Origin: Mesostigma viride
Taxonomy: Eukaryota > Streptophyta > Mesostigmatophyceae > Mesostigmatales > Mesostigmataceae
Length of the DNA: 43,057 nt
Assembly (NCBI GenBank): GCA_009746045.1
Contig: RPFO01000757.1
Location: forward strand, 1 to 43,057
Direction: 5' to 3'
Shown here piece by piece: positions 22,726-32,625 of this stretch. A program made the translations under genes and the position numbers. A model generated the notes under the pieces. That model did no database searches, had not been told where the DNA came from, and saw only the letters and a list, made by a program, of their open reading frames with translations. Positions within the stretch are counted from its first letter, which is position 1; the number at the start of each line of letters is the position of its first letter.

Positions 22726-23880
22726 ATGGCGGACGAAATGCAGGCAGATATACGGACTTTCAAGGTAAAGAAGGGCATTTTCATGGCAGTGCCTGTGGAA
22801 AAATTCGGACGAGACTGGGCGATAGAGCAGTATGGGGAAAAACAAAGCGAGGTACGTTTGCCGGGCAAGGTAGTGACAGTGAACAGGTCCGGAGATGGTG
22901 CACGGTGCTATTTCCCGGACGACAAGCTCACGTACCCATTCACCCGTGAGCAGATTTTCATATATTCGTGCAGCTCAGATGAGTACGAAGCTCTAGTGAA
23001 AGAATGCGCCGCCAGGAAGGTCCCAACGGCAGGTAGCAGTGACGATGATAGCGAGCAGGGCCAGGATAGCGATTCTGACGCCGGCGAGGACGACGACGAC
23101 AAATCCGAGGATATCGAGCTGCCCACACCGGTCAAGCGACGCGAGCCGGGGAAGCGCGCTGTCGGCAACCCGAAGAAGAACCCAGCCATCAGCCACGCCC
23201 CGAAAAGGCGCCGTCAGACCAAGGCGGCGGCCAGCGAGAGCGTTGTCTCGGACGCTTCCGATGACGACTTTGTTTACCAGAAGGGTGCGGAGGGTCCGGT
23301 GCCGAGCGGTGAGGCTGAGCTCGATGATTCGTTTTTCCTAACGACACTCCTGCCACTGAGGAGCCAGCCGAGACTGTCTGGAAATCTGGTTTCGGCAAGC
23401 CAGGTGTGTTTCCTTTTCCCGATACTCCGGTGCTGTCGCCGATGACGGGTACCGCCTGCTATCAAAACCTTTCCCCTGCCCAGCTCGAGTTTGGGCCCCT
23501 CGGGCTGTTCTCCCTTTTCTGGTCCCAACGTGATGTCGTGGCCAAGATTGTCAAGGAGACCAACGACTATGCTGAGCTCAAGGGGGCGGGCAAGCCAGGT
23601 GAGCGTGAGTGGCACCCCTTAACAATGCATGAGATGGGCAAATTTCTGGGTGGAGCAGGTGCTGTGCCAACTGTGCTGCGCGCAAGGCAGGAAGCACAAG
23701 ACCTCGGTCATGTGCGAGCACTGTGACATGGCGTTCTGCAGCAACAGCGAGCGGAACTGCTTCGGCCTCTTCCACTCCGGGCAGGTGGAGGGGCTGGACT
23801 TCAACGTGACGAAGCAGCGGGTATGGCAGCGCCTCTCCCAGCGTGGCGAATGCGCCAAGAATTTCAAGGGCGCCACTACC
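22726..23880 (+). pseudogene. piggyBac transposase with catalytic core deleted
   Basis: It starts MADEMQADIRTFKVKKG, followed by a compact domain (VVTVNRSGDGARCYF) and an acidic then basic linker. The frame shifts by one base near 23338, at a T-run. The next frame reads DTPATEEPAETVW and then LGLFSLFWSQRDVVAKIV and ETNDYAEL, the conserved start of the piggyBac transposase domain, ending at HEMGKFLG (about 23646). The sequence then jumps in another frame to CQLC...CEHCDMAFC...CF..FH, the zinc-ribbon found at piggyBac C-termini. The whole DDD catalytic region is missing. Confidence 0.75.
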
Positions 23881-24509
23881 ACGAGGGGTCAGCAGCCACC
23901 ACCCGGAAGCTCAAGGGGGTGGCGCGGCGCCGCCATCTCAGGGCGGAGCATGTCCGCCTGGGATATAGTCCTACGGAGGCTGACTAAGAATGCTAGCATT
24001 TGTTGCCTACGTGGCATGGCGTTTGGCCTTTCCTGCCCGCGCTCATGCGCGCCGTGTATCACCATGGGCCGGCATGGTTTGAAGTGTGTGTTATTGTTTC
24101 ATGGACCCACCTGTGCATGTGTTATTTGGTTTCATGTTGTTAGCCTGCATGGGTTATTGTTTCATGGTCATGTCTTATTAGCTTTCATGTTTATGCATAA
24201 CTTGTGCAGTTTGAAAATCTGCTCCGTGATGGTCACAGTGCCACCTATTTCTAGTTGGCAATTTTCAGTGTTACTGCATGCATGGTCCCTTGGTCACTAA
24301 TTTATCTAGGAGTGCTGGGATGTTTTGACTTTGTGTGCAAGGTCCATCATGCATGTAAAAATAAGTACCACAGTATCAGCGGGTCTGCAAGCATTTACGC
24401 TTATTGTGGCATATATTTGTGCCACATAGGAGCTGGAATAAACATAATCATCTTGTTCTCGTCTTTGTTCTTATCGTGTTGATTTCATCACGACTCTTGT
24501 TGAACTCTT

Positions 24510-24870
24510 GCAGCGTTTATTGGTCAAAGACTATGACCGAGCCATTATGCTCCGTCAAGTCCGATGTTTTTTGCAACGTCACCCACATCTGTTCGGTGCT
24601 GCCCCTTGGCACAAGCTCTACAAACAGGTCGTGGACCGGCTGGATCGCATAGTATCTCCGCACATCTGAACCCTGTGATGCCAGATCTCCTTTGCGGCCG
24701 TTCCGAGCTTGGCACTGGATTCGTTGTCCACATCGTCGCGTCGCTGCCGCAACACGATGTTTTCTGGCATCCGCGGGCTTTTGGTTCCCGCCGCACATTT
24801 GAAAGTGCTGTCCTCCGGCTTTTTGCCTTTGCACCGTGTGCAGTTCTTGGACGTTTGGAATCATGGCATG
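24510..24870 (-). pseudogene. Minus-strand coding relic, unidentified
   Basis: Two minus-strand frames look protein-like in succession: NCTRCKGKKPEDSTFKCAAG with paired Cys, then RYYAIQPVHDLFVELVPRGS ending at a stop. A frame change between them and the lack of a start argue for decay. The family is not recognised. Confidence 0.3.
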
Positions 24871-24889
24871 GCTAACGTGATGACTGACT

Positions 24890-25068
24890 AGCTAGACCTT
24901 TTCAGTGGTTTTCCATTTGCGGGTATTTCCTCGTAAATGGTGGGAGAGCGATCGCAGCAATGGTGCTCACCACTAGACACTCCCGGCCAGTTAGGCTAGA
25001 AACACACGCCCTGATCAAGCATGCTGTTTCCGGCCCCACCGTCTAGGTCATCTAGTCGCTCCACACGT
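24890..25068 (+). repeat. Dispersed 170-bp repeat, copy 1
   Basis: It starts CCTTTTCAGTGGTTTTCCAT and ends TCTAGTCGCTCCACACGTAA. It is nearly identical to 42890-43057, differing at about eight positions including a 4-base indel. No coding content or termini are visible; it may be part of a SINE, LTR or longer repeat cut by the window edge. Confidence 0.85.
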
Positions 25069-25254
25069 AAGCCAGCCATAATTTCAATGCACAAGGATAC
25101 ACATTTCCATCACCATTCATCTTCATCATCCTGAACGACTCGAAAACGCGGAAAAGATAACGGCAGGCTCGAGCTACCATGGTCCGGATTCTCCCGATTT
25201 CTGGCCTGCGCTGGTTGTCTCTTTGATAATCATGCATGTTTCATGCTTACCTAT

Positions 25255-25730
25255 CATTTCCATGTTCAAAACTGCACTAGGATGTTTATTCTAGCCCCCC
25301 CCAAACTGGTCACTCAGAATAGTCACCAGCTATTTTTAGCATTATCTTGTGGGTCCCTGGGTGAAACAAGACATGTAAGTGTTTGGATGTAGTGCTTGGG
25401 TACAGTTGCAGTCCCCCCTGAAATACTAGGGTGAAATCCAAGGTATACGTGCTCCATCATGTATGATAAGGTTGTGAACCCCGTACTCGCGGCCCGCGCG
25501 TAGTCGTCTCCAATCATATCCGGCAGGGACCTGTAGTGGTTATGGCAGGTATTGGTGGCACACAGGTTGGAATAAGTGTTAGCATGCATGTTTGCCCATA
25601 CTCCATGCTTGCATATCGATTCCATGTTCAAAACTGCACTAGGATGCCTATTTTAGCCCCCCAAAAACTCGCGACTCGAAATAGTCACCAGTTATTTTTA
25701 GCACCAGCTGATGGGTCCCTGGGGGAGTTA
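25255..25730 (+). repeat. Internal duplication in the piggyBac element
   Basis: About 110 bp beginning CCATGTTCAAAACTGCACTA occurs at 25258 and again at 25620, with point differences. The copies are separated by 250 bp of different sequence. Confidence 0.75.
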
Positions 25731-25739
25731 CAATTTTTA

Positions 25740-26379
25740 GTGTTTGTATCCCATCCTAACTAAAAAATCTATCTACAAAACCAACCCCAGGGTCAACTCA
25801 TTGAGGAAAGGGGTCTATCATCCATTATAAGGGTGTCACCGCGCACACTCACCGTACCCCCCTGAGGGGGGGGCTATTTATAGAGCAGGGGGGGCTAGCA
25901 CTGGGACCACCCACTATACCTCCAGGTGGGCCCTAATATGGTTATGCTCGGTTCCTAGTATGGTCTAGAAAAAATAATTAGGCTGAATGGGGGCACCTGT
26001 GGCATACTGTGCAACTCGTGACTCATTTTAGTCACGAGTCAAAGACGGTTGAGGGGTTAACGCCTGCTTCACGGTCAAAACAACCCTAAAAACCGCGATT
26101 TTACTGCCGCTATCATGAATTCTATTTTATTCCGCGCGACCAAAAAATTCAGATTACCCCCCATGCCGATGGCATTAAAAAACAACAGCGATATTGTAAA
26201 CCAGCTGATTTCCGCCACAAACTAACATCATAAACTCATCGTCTTTTAGATTCGAGTAAAATTTTTGCATTTCGCCTGCCCTAGTGTGGTAGTTTCGCCT
26301 GAACGCAGTCGCCATGGCCACTTCTGCAATGGGTGCGCGCACCGTGCACGTGAAATTTATGACCTTCGGTACCGGCGCG
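25740..26379. other. Element right parts, no gene
   Basis: The right end of the piggyBac element followed by the right part of the TTAA element. A 77-codon open frame on the minus strand (26408-26175) has ordinary composition but no support. Confidence 0.4.
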
Positions 26380-26401
26380 AATTTTTTGGCGCCAAAAAAT
26401 T
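26380..26401. repeat. Perfect 22-bp palindrome
   Basis: AATTTTTTGGC and GCCAAAAAATT form an uninterrupted palindrome ending two bases before the right terminus (26404-26419) of the TTAA element. No counterpart is seen at the left end. Confidence 0.8.
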
Positions 26402-26706
26402 CGGGCATGTCCCGTCCCCTTAATTAATTAAACACGTGCTCCTGTTGGGGAGTCACGGAGCACCGAAGTGCTTTTAATCCCTGTGTGTGCACAACAGGAG
26501 AAAGGGCAGAGACCCCCAGTCTCCTTCATGCCTAAGGCATGCCACAGCTGCATTCGGGAACGCTAGCTAAACGGACACGCTAACGATCCGGCAATCTGTG
26601 GGTGCAATAAGACCCATGTGAGCATGGCATAACACTAGGAGCGTGGGCAAGTAATCTCATCATAGCCAGGACGTAGCATGGCTGTACTAGGACTATACCC
26701 CGATCA

Positions 26707-27397
26707 ATGGATGGATGGATGGATGGATGGATGGATGGATGGATGGATGGATGGATGGATGGATGGATGGATGGATGGATGGATGGATGGATGGATGGAT
26801 GGATGGATGGATGGATGGATGGATGGATGGATGGATGGATGGATGGATGGATGGATGGATGGATGGATGGATGGATGGATGGATGGATGGATGGATGGAT
26901 GGATGGATGGATGGATGGATGGATGGATGGATGGATGGATGGATGGATGGATGGATGGATGGATGGATGGATGGATGGATGGATGGATGGATGGATGGAT
27001 GGATGGATGGATGGATGGATGGATGGATGGATGGATGGATGGATGGATGGATGGATGGATGGATGGATGGATGGATGGATGGATGGATGGATGGATGGAT
27101 GGATGGATGGATGGATGGATGGATGGATGGATGGATGGATGGATGGATGGATGGATGGATGGATGGATGGATGGATGGATGGATGGATGGATGGATGGAT
27201 GGATGGATGGATGGATGGATGGATGGATGGATGGATGGATGGATGGATGGATGGATGGATGGATGGATGGATGGATGGATGGATGGATGGATGGATGGAT
27301 GGATGGATGGATGGATGGATGGATGGATGGATGGATGGATGGATGGATGGATGGATGGATGGATGGATGGATGGATGGATGGATGGATGGATGGATG
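26707..27397 (+). repeat. Perfect (ATGG)n array, about 172 units
   Basis: There are 691 bases of ATGG without a visible interruption. Four-base units give open frames of MDGW on plus and IHPS on minus, which are artefacts. The purity points to recent expansion. Confidence 0.98.
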
Positions 27398-27609
27398 TCA
27401 GGCTTGTCTTACATGATGCAGTGGAACTTTGGTGCTGGAGGGTTAATTGTGGCCCGGTCTGGTTTAGCTTCAGTGCTCTCATGGCGGCCTTCATTTGTAA
27501 TTATTTGAATGCATGCCCATTGGGCCATGCATAGTGTATATTTTTTACGCATGCACGCCCATTATGTATCGCTGGGTCCATCCCATCAATGCTTGTTTAT
27601 TGCCAGGTC

Positions 27610-27810
27610 TGGTGTAAGTAAGTTAGTGCTATCTAGTCTACAAAATCCTCACTACACTTCTCCCCAAAGCGCCCCTTCCGCTTTGGGGGAGGGGGCTTAC
27701 CCACATGGGCTGGCGTGTGAGCCGGGACATTGGTCTTCCACCTCTTCTTGTTCTGCATAGGAACAGAGAGCGAAGAAATGCGGTGTGGGGACCCCTTCTC
27801 GTGGTAATGC
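27610..27810 (-). pseudogene. LINE 3' end remnant
   Basis: The minus strand reads HRISSLSV..MQNKKRWKTN and then VGKPPPPKRKGRFGEK, matching the C-terminus of the LINE at 20762-21601 (HRIHSLSRLW..MQDKERWK..VGKPPPPKRRRRF). The following 3' UTR also matches for about 40 bases. The original stop codon is lost, so the frame runs eight residues further. It is an older copy of the same LINE family. Confidence 0.75.
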
Positions 27811-27849
27811 GTTACATGTACTCCCCACCGGGCTTTGCTCTTCATGGGT

Positions 27850-28948
27850 TCATAAAGACAACAATTATTCAGTAAGAATTTAATAAATTAGGAACATATA
27901 TCCGTTGGGAGTCACTGTTACACATATACCTGAAAAGGGGCATATGATTTTAAATACATTCTGAGCTACAACCTGCACGTGCATGGGTTTAGTTAACTGG
28001 CACCTATACTAGAGGCCTGACATGGGGTGGAGCTTCAGTGCTTCCCCGCCTTCTCCTTCTCCCACACTAGGTGCTCCGCGTCCTTCTTCTCCGGCCCTGC
28101 CCATGGGTGCACCGGCCCCGCCTCCTCCTTCTCCTCTCGGGACGATTCGCGCTCCACGCATGGCTGCAGCATCAGTTAGCACGGGCAAGACATAGCAGTA
28201 ACCGCGCTATTGCTGTTCTAGCACCAGCCTAGCAGACTGCCATGATCACTCAGCAAACCCACGACAGCTAAACCCTTGGCTGTCACAACCAGTCCATGCA
28301 TCATTAAGTATGGGTACAGGGAAAGCTTCCCGCATATCCATGGCCATATGGATGGCAGCAACACAACGACTTGCCCCCTAGCCCCCCGTGCACACACAAA
28401 AACGTGGGTCGTGGCTTCCACGCCCCATCCGCCATGCATGACAGCGCGTACCTTACTCGCATTCACACCGGGCTGCATCCCAGCGCCGTTGCTGTCCCCA
28501 TGTGACACGTCGGCTGATTAAGCAGACACACAGCAGAGTCTGATGTAAACCGCTAAACCCCAAACCCATGCAGACCACAGTCAAGGACGCGTGCATGTCA
28601 AGCCATGCCAATTGTGAACCGTACAGCAATTTACTTTTCAAGCCTGAAGAGGTGGATAGCAGATACTAGCCTGGAAGAGGTTACAGGGGCACATGTCCAT
28701 TAGCGAGCGGAACAACACAGCATACACCCTACAAGCGTACCGCACAATGTCCTCCTGCAATTGTCTGCAGATCTCCCAATGCCGCAGACATCTCCACTGC
28801 TCTCATGGCGATTGCAAATGCTTCATGCCGCTGACATCTCCACTGCTCTCATGACGATTGCAAATGCTTGATGCCGCACCTCTGCTTACAGCAGAAAAGC
28901 TTCCTCCGGGCGAGGCACCTGACTGGAACCAACACCCATTCCTTGGCT
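27850..28948. other. CACTA interior with exon-like fragments
   Basis: On the minus strand, short open stretches between splice-like signals read VRHQAFAIVMRAVEM (about 28875-28790), DVSHGDSNGAGMQPGVNASK (28514-28455) and CVERESSREEKEEAG..EKEKAGKH* (about 28165-28036). They could be downstream exons of the gene at 28949-30059. A 41-bp tandem duplication at 28789-28870 adds a stop. Confidence 0.35.
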
Positions 28949-30059
28949 TCACAACGTGGCCATGACAGCATCGTGAATCTGCTTCGCCAACGCCCACACT
29001 TCAGGACCCGCGCCCTGCACCGCCATGGCCACAGGCTGCACCGCTGCAATCGATGCAGCATTCACTGCCTGCGCCGCACCATGTACTGCATGCACGAAAG
29101 CCAATCCTGGCTCGGTTATCATGGTCTTGCCCGATTCCTGCTGCTTCTTCTTCTTCGATGCGGTCATGCGCACTTTATACCCCTTCCTCTCCAAGCACGC
29201 CTTCAGCACCTGGCTCGTGCGGTGCTGAATATGCTTCTGAAGGCGCGCCTTCTAAACACGAAATGTTGGCAATGTATGATTCCCAAACGGCATGATAGGC
29301 ACATAATCAGTCCCATTAATTGCTTTGCGGCAGTCAATGCACCAGAACACCTGTTGAAAAAAGAAGGTTATGCACGCTAGCGATTACCCGCGGCAAGAAG
29401 CAATCAACACGCCTCGCTAACAACTGCAACCACAATGTAATTCATGACGGGCCACTCACCGCTACCCTGCTCTCCTGCTTCAATGTCTCCCCATTCTCAA
29501 GGCCTCCATTGTAAACCTCTCCGTCTTCACCATCGTCATCGTCTTCCTCTTCCTCCACTCCGACGTATCCGTGTTTCCTTTTCCTAAGATACCTAGGGTT
29601 GTTCAAGTCGTATGTGCGGCGTTGGCACACTTCCAACAAAATTTTGGCCGCCTCTACCCATTACCATTTATTCGTACTATCATAACATATCCAGGCGTTT
29701 GAAAAATCATTCCCTCGTTCGAACTTCTACCCCTGGGCGTCCATGACGAGGCAGTCACGACGGGACGCAGATGCACAAAAATAAAACAAGGCGACATCCC
29801 TTCAATCATTGACCAAAAAACAGAATACGCGCAGAACTTGGATTTCAACACCACGCACCCATTACCAGCGAGCACGGCTGGCCTGCAACCGCCATCATTT
29901 CATAACCAGAAGCCAGGGCCCACACTCCATCCCGTTACCTCATCTTCCACGCACGGCTTCCGCTGCTTCCCTCTGCTCTTTCGCATTCTCCGCCAGCAAC
30001 CTCGCCTTCTCCTCGTCCAACAATCCACTAACAATAAAATCCCCTCTATTGGACGCCAT
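28949..30059 (-). pseudogene. Decayed multi-exon gene of the CACTA element
   Basis: Exon 1 (30059-29955) starts MASNRGDFIVSGLLDEEKAR and is charged and helical. Exon 2 (29651-29460) reads AAKILLEVCQRRTYDLNNPR and then an acidic stretch. Exon 3 (29350-28949) reads VFWCIDCRKAINGTDYVPIM, then KARLQKHIQHRTSQVLKACL, then an Ala/Val-rich tail. All three junctions are GT-AG and phase 0. An in-frame TAG at 29254-29252 interrupts exon 3. CxxC at its start and HxxH after the stop suggest a zinc-binding fold. The gene reads inward from the right terminus, as CACTA genes often do. A role as a DNA-binding accessory protein is inference. Confidence 0.5.
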
Positions 30060-30300
30060 TCAGACGAACTTTGCTAGCGTCTTTTCACCGGCCCCAGCAC
30101 ACATAATCTATAGCCGCTTACTGACAACGGCCGACAACGACAACTGCTGAATAGGCGAAAAAGGCTGATAACTACATTTTTATATTTCGCTGCATTTGCT
30201 ATTAGACACGCACGTTCTCCCACTTCTCCATTACAATATAATTATCCATCTGGCCGTGTACAGGCAAAGATCCCCGAAGTAACTTACTGAAACGTATCTT
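30060..30300. other. 5' region of the CACTA gene
   Basis: Sequence between the first exon of the decayed gene and the right subterminal repeats. It probably includes the promoter, but no clear TATA or initiator element is seen. Confidence 0.35.
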
Positions 30301-30683
30301 ACAGCATCGGATCACTGGCACCTAATCTACAGGTGGTAGATTACCAACCAAGACCCGTCGCGGTAATTTACTCTGTCGGTAGTAAGGCTCCGTTTTAGCC
30401 ACTGACATCTTGATACCCTAGGCTTAGCAGGGATTAACTACTGGCTATATTTGGAATAAACGTACACCTATTTACCTGGAAAATTTACTCTGTCGGTAAT
30501 GTACTACCAAAGATGTGCAGTCGTAACGTTACTCTTACTTACGGCTAGTAAAATTACTACCTATCATCCTACGTAGTAATGATTACGGCGTTGGATCTCA
30601 CGCCTCGGATCTAGGTAGTAAGATAAGACCTCGTAATTTACGCCTCGGATCCTTTTTACTACCCTCGGACGAAAAGTATAGTG
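30300..30683 (-). repeat. CACTA right subterminal region and terminus
   Basis: Scattered copies of GGTAGTAA, GGTAATTTAC and their complements precede the terminal inverted repeat, which runs from about 30635 to GTATAGTG at 30683. The repeats are less regular than the tandem array at the left end. Confidence 0.75.
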
Positions 30684-31819
30684 ACCCACCACCACCATCC
30701 ATGCGTGCCAGCCACCCACCACCACCATCCATGCGTGCCAGCCACCCACCACCACCATCCATGCGTGCCAGCCACCCACCACCACCATCTGGACATGCAT
30801 GCCAGCACCCCACCACCATCATCCATGCATGCCAGCCACCCACCACCACCATCCATGCATGCCAGCACCCCACCACCATCATCCATGCATGCCAGCACCC
30901 CACCACCACCATCCATGCGTGCCAGCACCCCACCACCACCATCCATGCATGCCAGCACCCCACCACCATCATCCATGCATGCCAGCACCCCACCACCACC
31001 ATCCATGCATGCCAGCCACCCACCACCACCATCCATGCATGCCAGCCACCCACCACCACCATCCATGCATGCCAGCACCCCACCACCATCATCCATGCGT
31101 GCCAGCCACCCACCACCACCATCCATGCGTGCCAGCCACCCACCACCACCATCCATGCATGCCAGCACCCCACCACCATCATCCATGCATGCCAGCACCC
31201 CACCACCACCATCCATGCGTGCCAGCACCCCACCACCACCATCCATGCATGCCAGCCACCCACCACCATCATCCATGCGTGCCAGCCACCCACCACCACC
31301 ATCCATGCGTGCCAGCCACCCACCACCACCATCCATGCGTGCCAGCCACCCACCACCACCATCCATGCGTGCCAGCCACCCACCACCACCATCCATGCAT
31401 GCCAGCACCCCACCACCATCATCCATGCATGCCAGCACCCACCACCACCATCCATGCATGCCAGCACCCCACCACCATCATCCATGCATGCCAGCACCCA
31501 CCACCACCATCCATGCATGCCAGCACCCCACCACCACCATCCATGCATGCCAGCACCCCACCACCACCATCCATGCATGCCAGCACCCCACCACCACCAT
31601 CCATGCGTGCCAGCACCCCACCACCACCATCCATGCATGCCAGCCACCCACCACCACCATCCATGCATGCCAGCACCCCACCACCACCATCCATGCATGC
31701 CAGCCACCCACCACCACCATCCATGCATGCCAGCCACCACCACCACCATCCATGCGTGCCAGCCACCCACCACCACCATCCATGCCTGCCAGCCACCCAC
31801 CACCACCATCCATGCGTGA
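30684..31819 (+). repeat. 30-bp minisatellite, right block (about 38 units)
   Basis: The array continues, in the same orientation as 9129-12141, immediately after the CACTA element. 29-bp and 27-bp units occur near 31436, 31496 and 31735. One unit at 30781-30800 carries TCTGGACATG in place of TCCATGCATG. Confidence 0.95.
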
Positions 31820-31854
31820 TTTTTTTGGGGAGTGGTTAGTATTGTTTTTGGGTA

Positions 31855-32460
31855 GGGTCGCTCTGCAGAGTGACCCCTACCCTTGCGCAATGTCGCAGTC
31901 TTTGTTTGTAAGGTCGCGCTGCAGAGTGACCCCCTCACAATGCAAACTTCCATTCAGTGTTTGTAGGGTCGCGCTGCAGAGTCACCTTTCCAAGATGCGT
32001 TATTCAATAACATTTTGTTGGTAGGGTCGCGCTGCAGAGTCACCTTTCCAAGATACGTTATTCAATAACATTTTGTTTGTAGGGTCGCGCTGCAGAGTCA
32101 CCTTTCCAAGATACGTTATTCAATCACATTTTGGTTGTAGGGTCGCGATGCAGAGTCACCCTTTCCGGATACGTTATTCAATAACATTTTGTTTGTAGGG
32201 TAGCGCTGCAGAGTCACCTTTCCAAGATACGTTATTCAATCACATTTTGGTTGTAGGGTCGCGTTGCAGAGTCACCCTTTCCAGATACGTTATTCAATAA
32301 CATTTTGTTTGTAGGGTAGTGCTGCAGAGTCACCCTTTCCAGATACGTTATTCAATAACATTTTGTTTGTAGGGTAGCGCTTCCGAGTGACCTTTCCAAG
32401 ATACGTTATTCAATCACATTTGTGTTGTAAGGTCGCGCTGCCGAGTCACCCTTTCCAGAT
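31855..32460 (+). repeat. 58-bp tandem array of palindromes, about 11 units
   Basis: Units begin GGGTCGCGCTGCAGAGTCAC and continue CTTTCCAAGATACGTTATTC plus AATAACATTTTGTTTGTA. Starts are at about 31855, 31911, 31967, 32024, 32082, 32140, 32197, 32255, 32313, 32371 and 32429. Each unit holds one copy of the palindrome found in introns of both large genes. The array lies just upstream of the first identified exon of the right-hand gene, so it is probably intronic or in its 5' region. Confidence 0.9.
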
Positions 32461-32533
32461 ACGTTTATAAAAGTTACATCTTCGATTTTTTTTTCCCCAA
32501 ACCTGAATGGGATTTCATCCTTGTTTCTTCTTA

Positions 32534-32556
32534 GGGTAGCGCTGCAGCGCCACCCC
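32534..32556. repeat. Palindrome copy before the first acceptor
   Basis: GGGTAGCGCTGCAGCGCCAC followed by CCC. It lies 70 bp upstream of the acceptor TTATTTGCCGCAG at 32625. Confidence 0.75.
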
Positions 32557-32625
32557 TCACGCTGATGCGAATTTACACTTTCTTCATCCGACATTGGTCT
32601 ATTTGTTTTTCCTTATTTGCCGCAG

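Larger units (their letters stand above)
22415..26056 (+). mobile_element. Internally deleted piggyBac element, 3.6 kb
   Basis: The termini CCCCTAAACCGTC (22415) and inverted GACGGTTGAGGGG (26044-26056) match at 12 of 13 and are bordered by TTAA (22411-22414, 26057-26060). A piggyBac-type transposase relic lies inside. Each end also holds a subterminal hairpin: CTCATGCC...GGCATGAG near 22457 and CTCGTGACT...AGTCACGAG near 26015. The element is non-autonomous. Confidence 0.85.
19180..26419. mobile_element. TTAA-flanked inverted-repeat element, 7.2 kb
   Basis: The left end GGGGAGGGGACATGCC (19180-19195) matches the inverted right end (26404-26419) at 15 of 16 bases. Both are bordered by TTAA (19176-19179, 26420-26423) within TTAATTAATTAA. 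TTAA duplication is typical of piggyBac-superfamily elements, but the termini differ from those of the nested piggyBac copy. The LINE fragment and piggyBac element lie inside. Without them about 2.6 kb remains, with no clear transposase. The AT-rich flanks weaken the TSD call. Confidence 0.55.
12142..30683. mobile_element. CACTA (EnSpm) type element, 18.5 kb
   Basis: The left end CACTATACTTTTCGTCCGAG continues to about 12195 and matches the inverted right end (about 30635-30683, ending CGAAAAGTATAGTG). Both sides abut the 30-bp minisatellite, with dinucleotide AC duplicated (12140-12141 and 30684-30685). Subterminal tandem repeats lie inside each end. CACTA-family elements are known for CACTA termini, subterminal repeats and 2-3 bp duplications. 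No intact transposase ORF was found. Decayed minus-strand exons (28949-30059 and 12780-13017) may be its own genes. It holds several later insertions. Confidence 0.85.

Noticed and set aside
26580-27534. Open frames of MDGW or IHPS repeats
   Set aside because: Pure products of the ATGG microsatellite.
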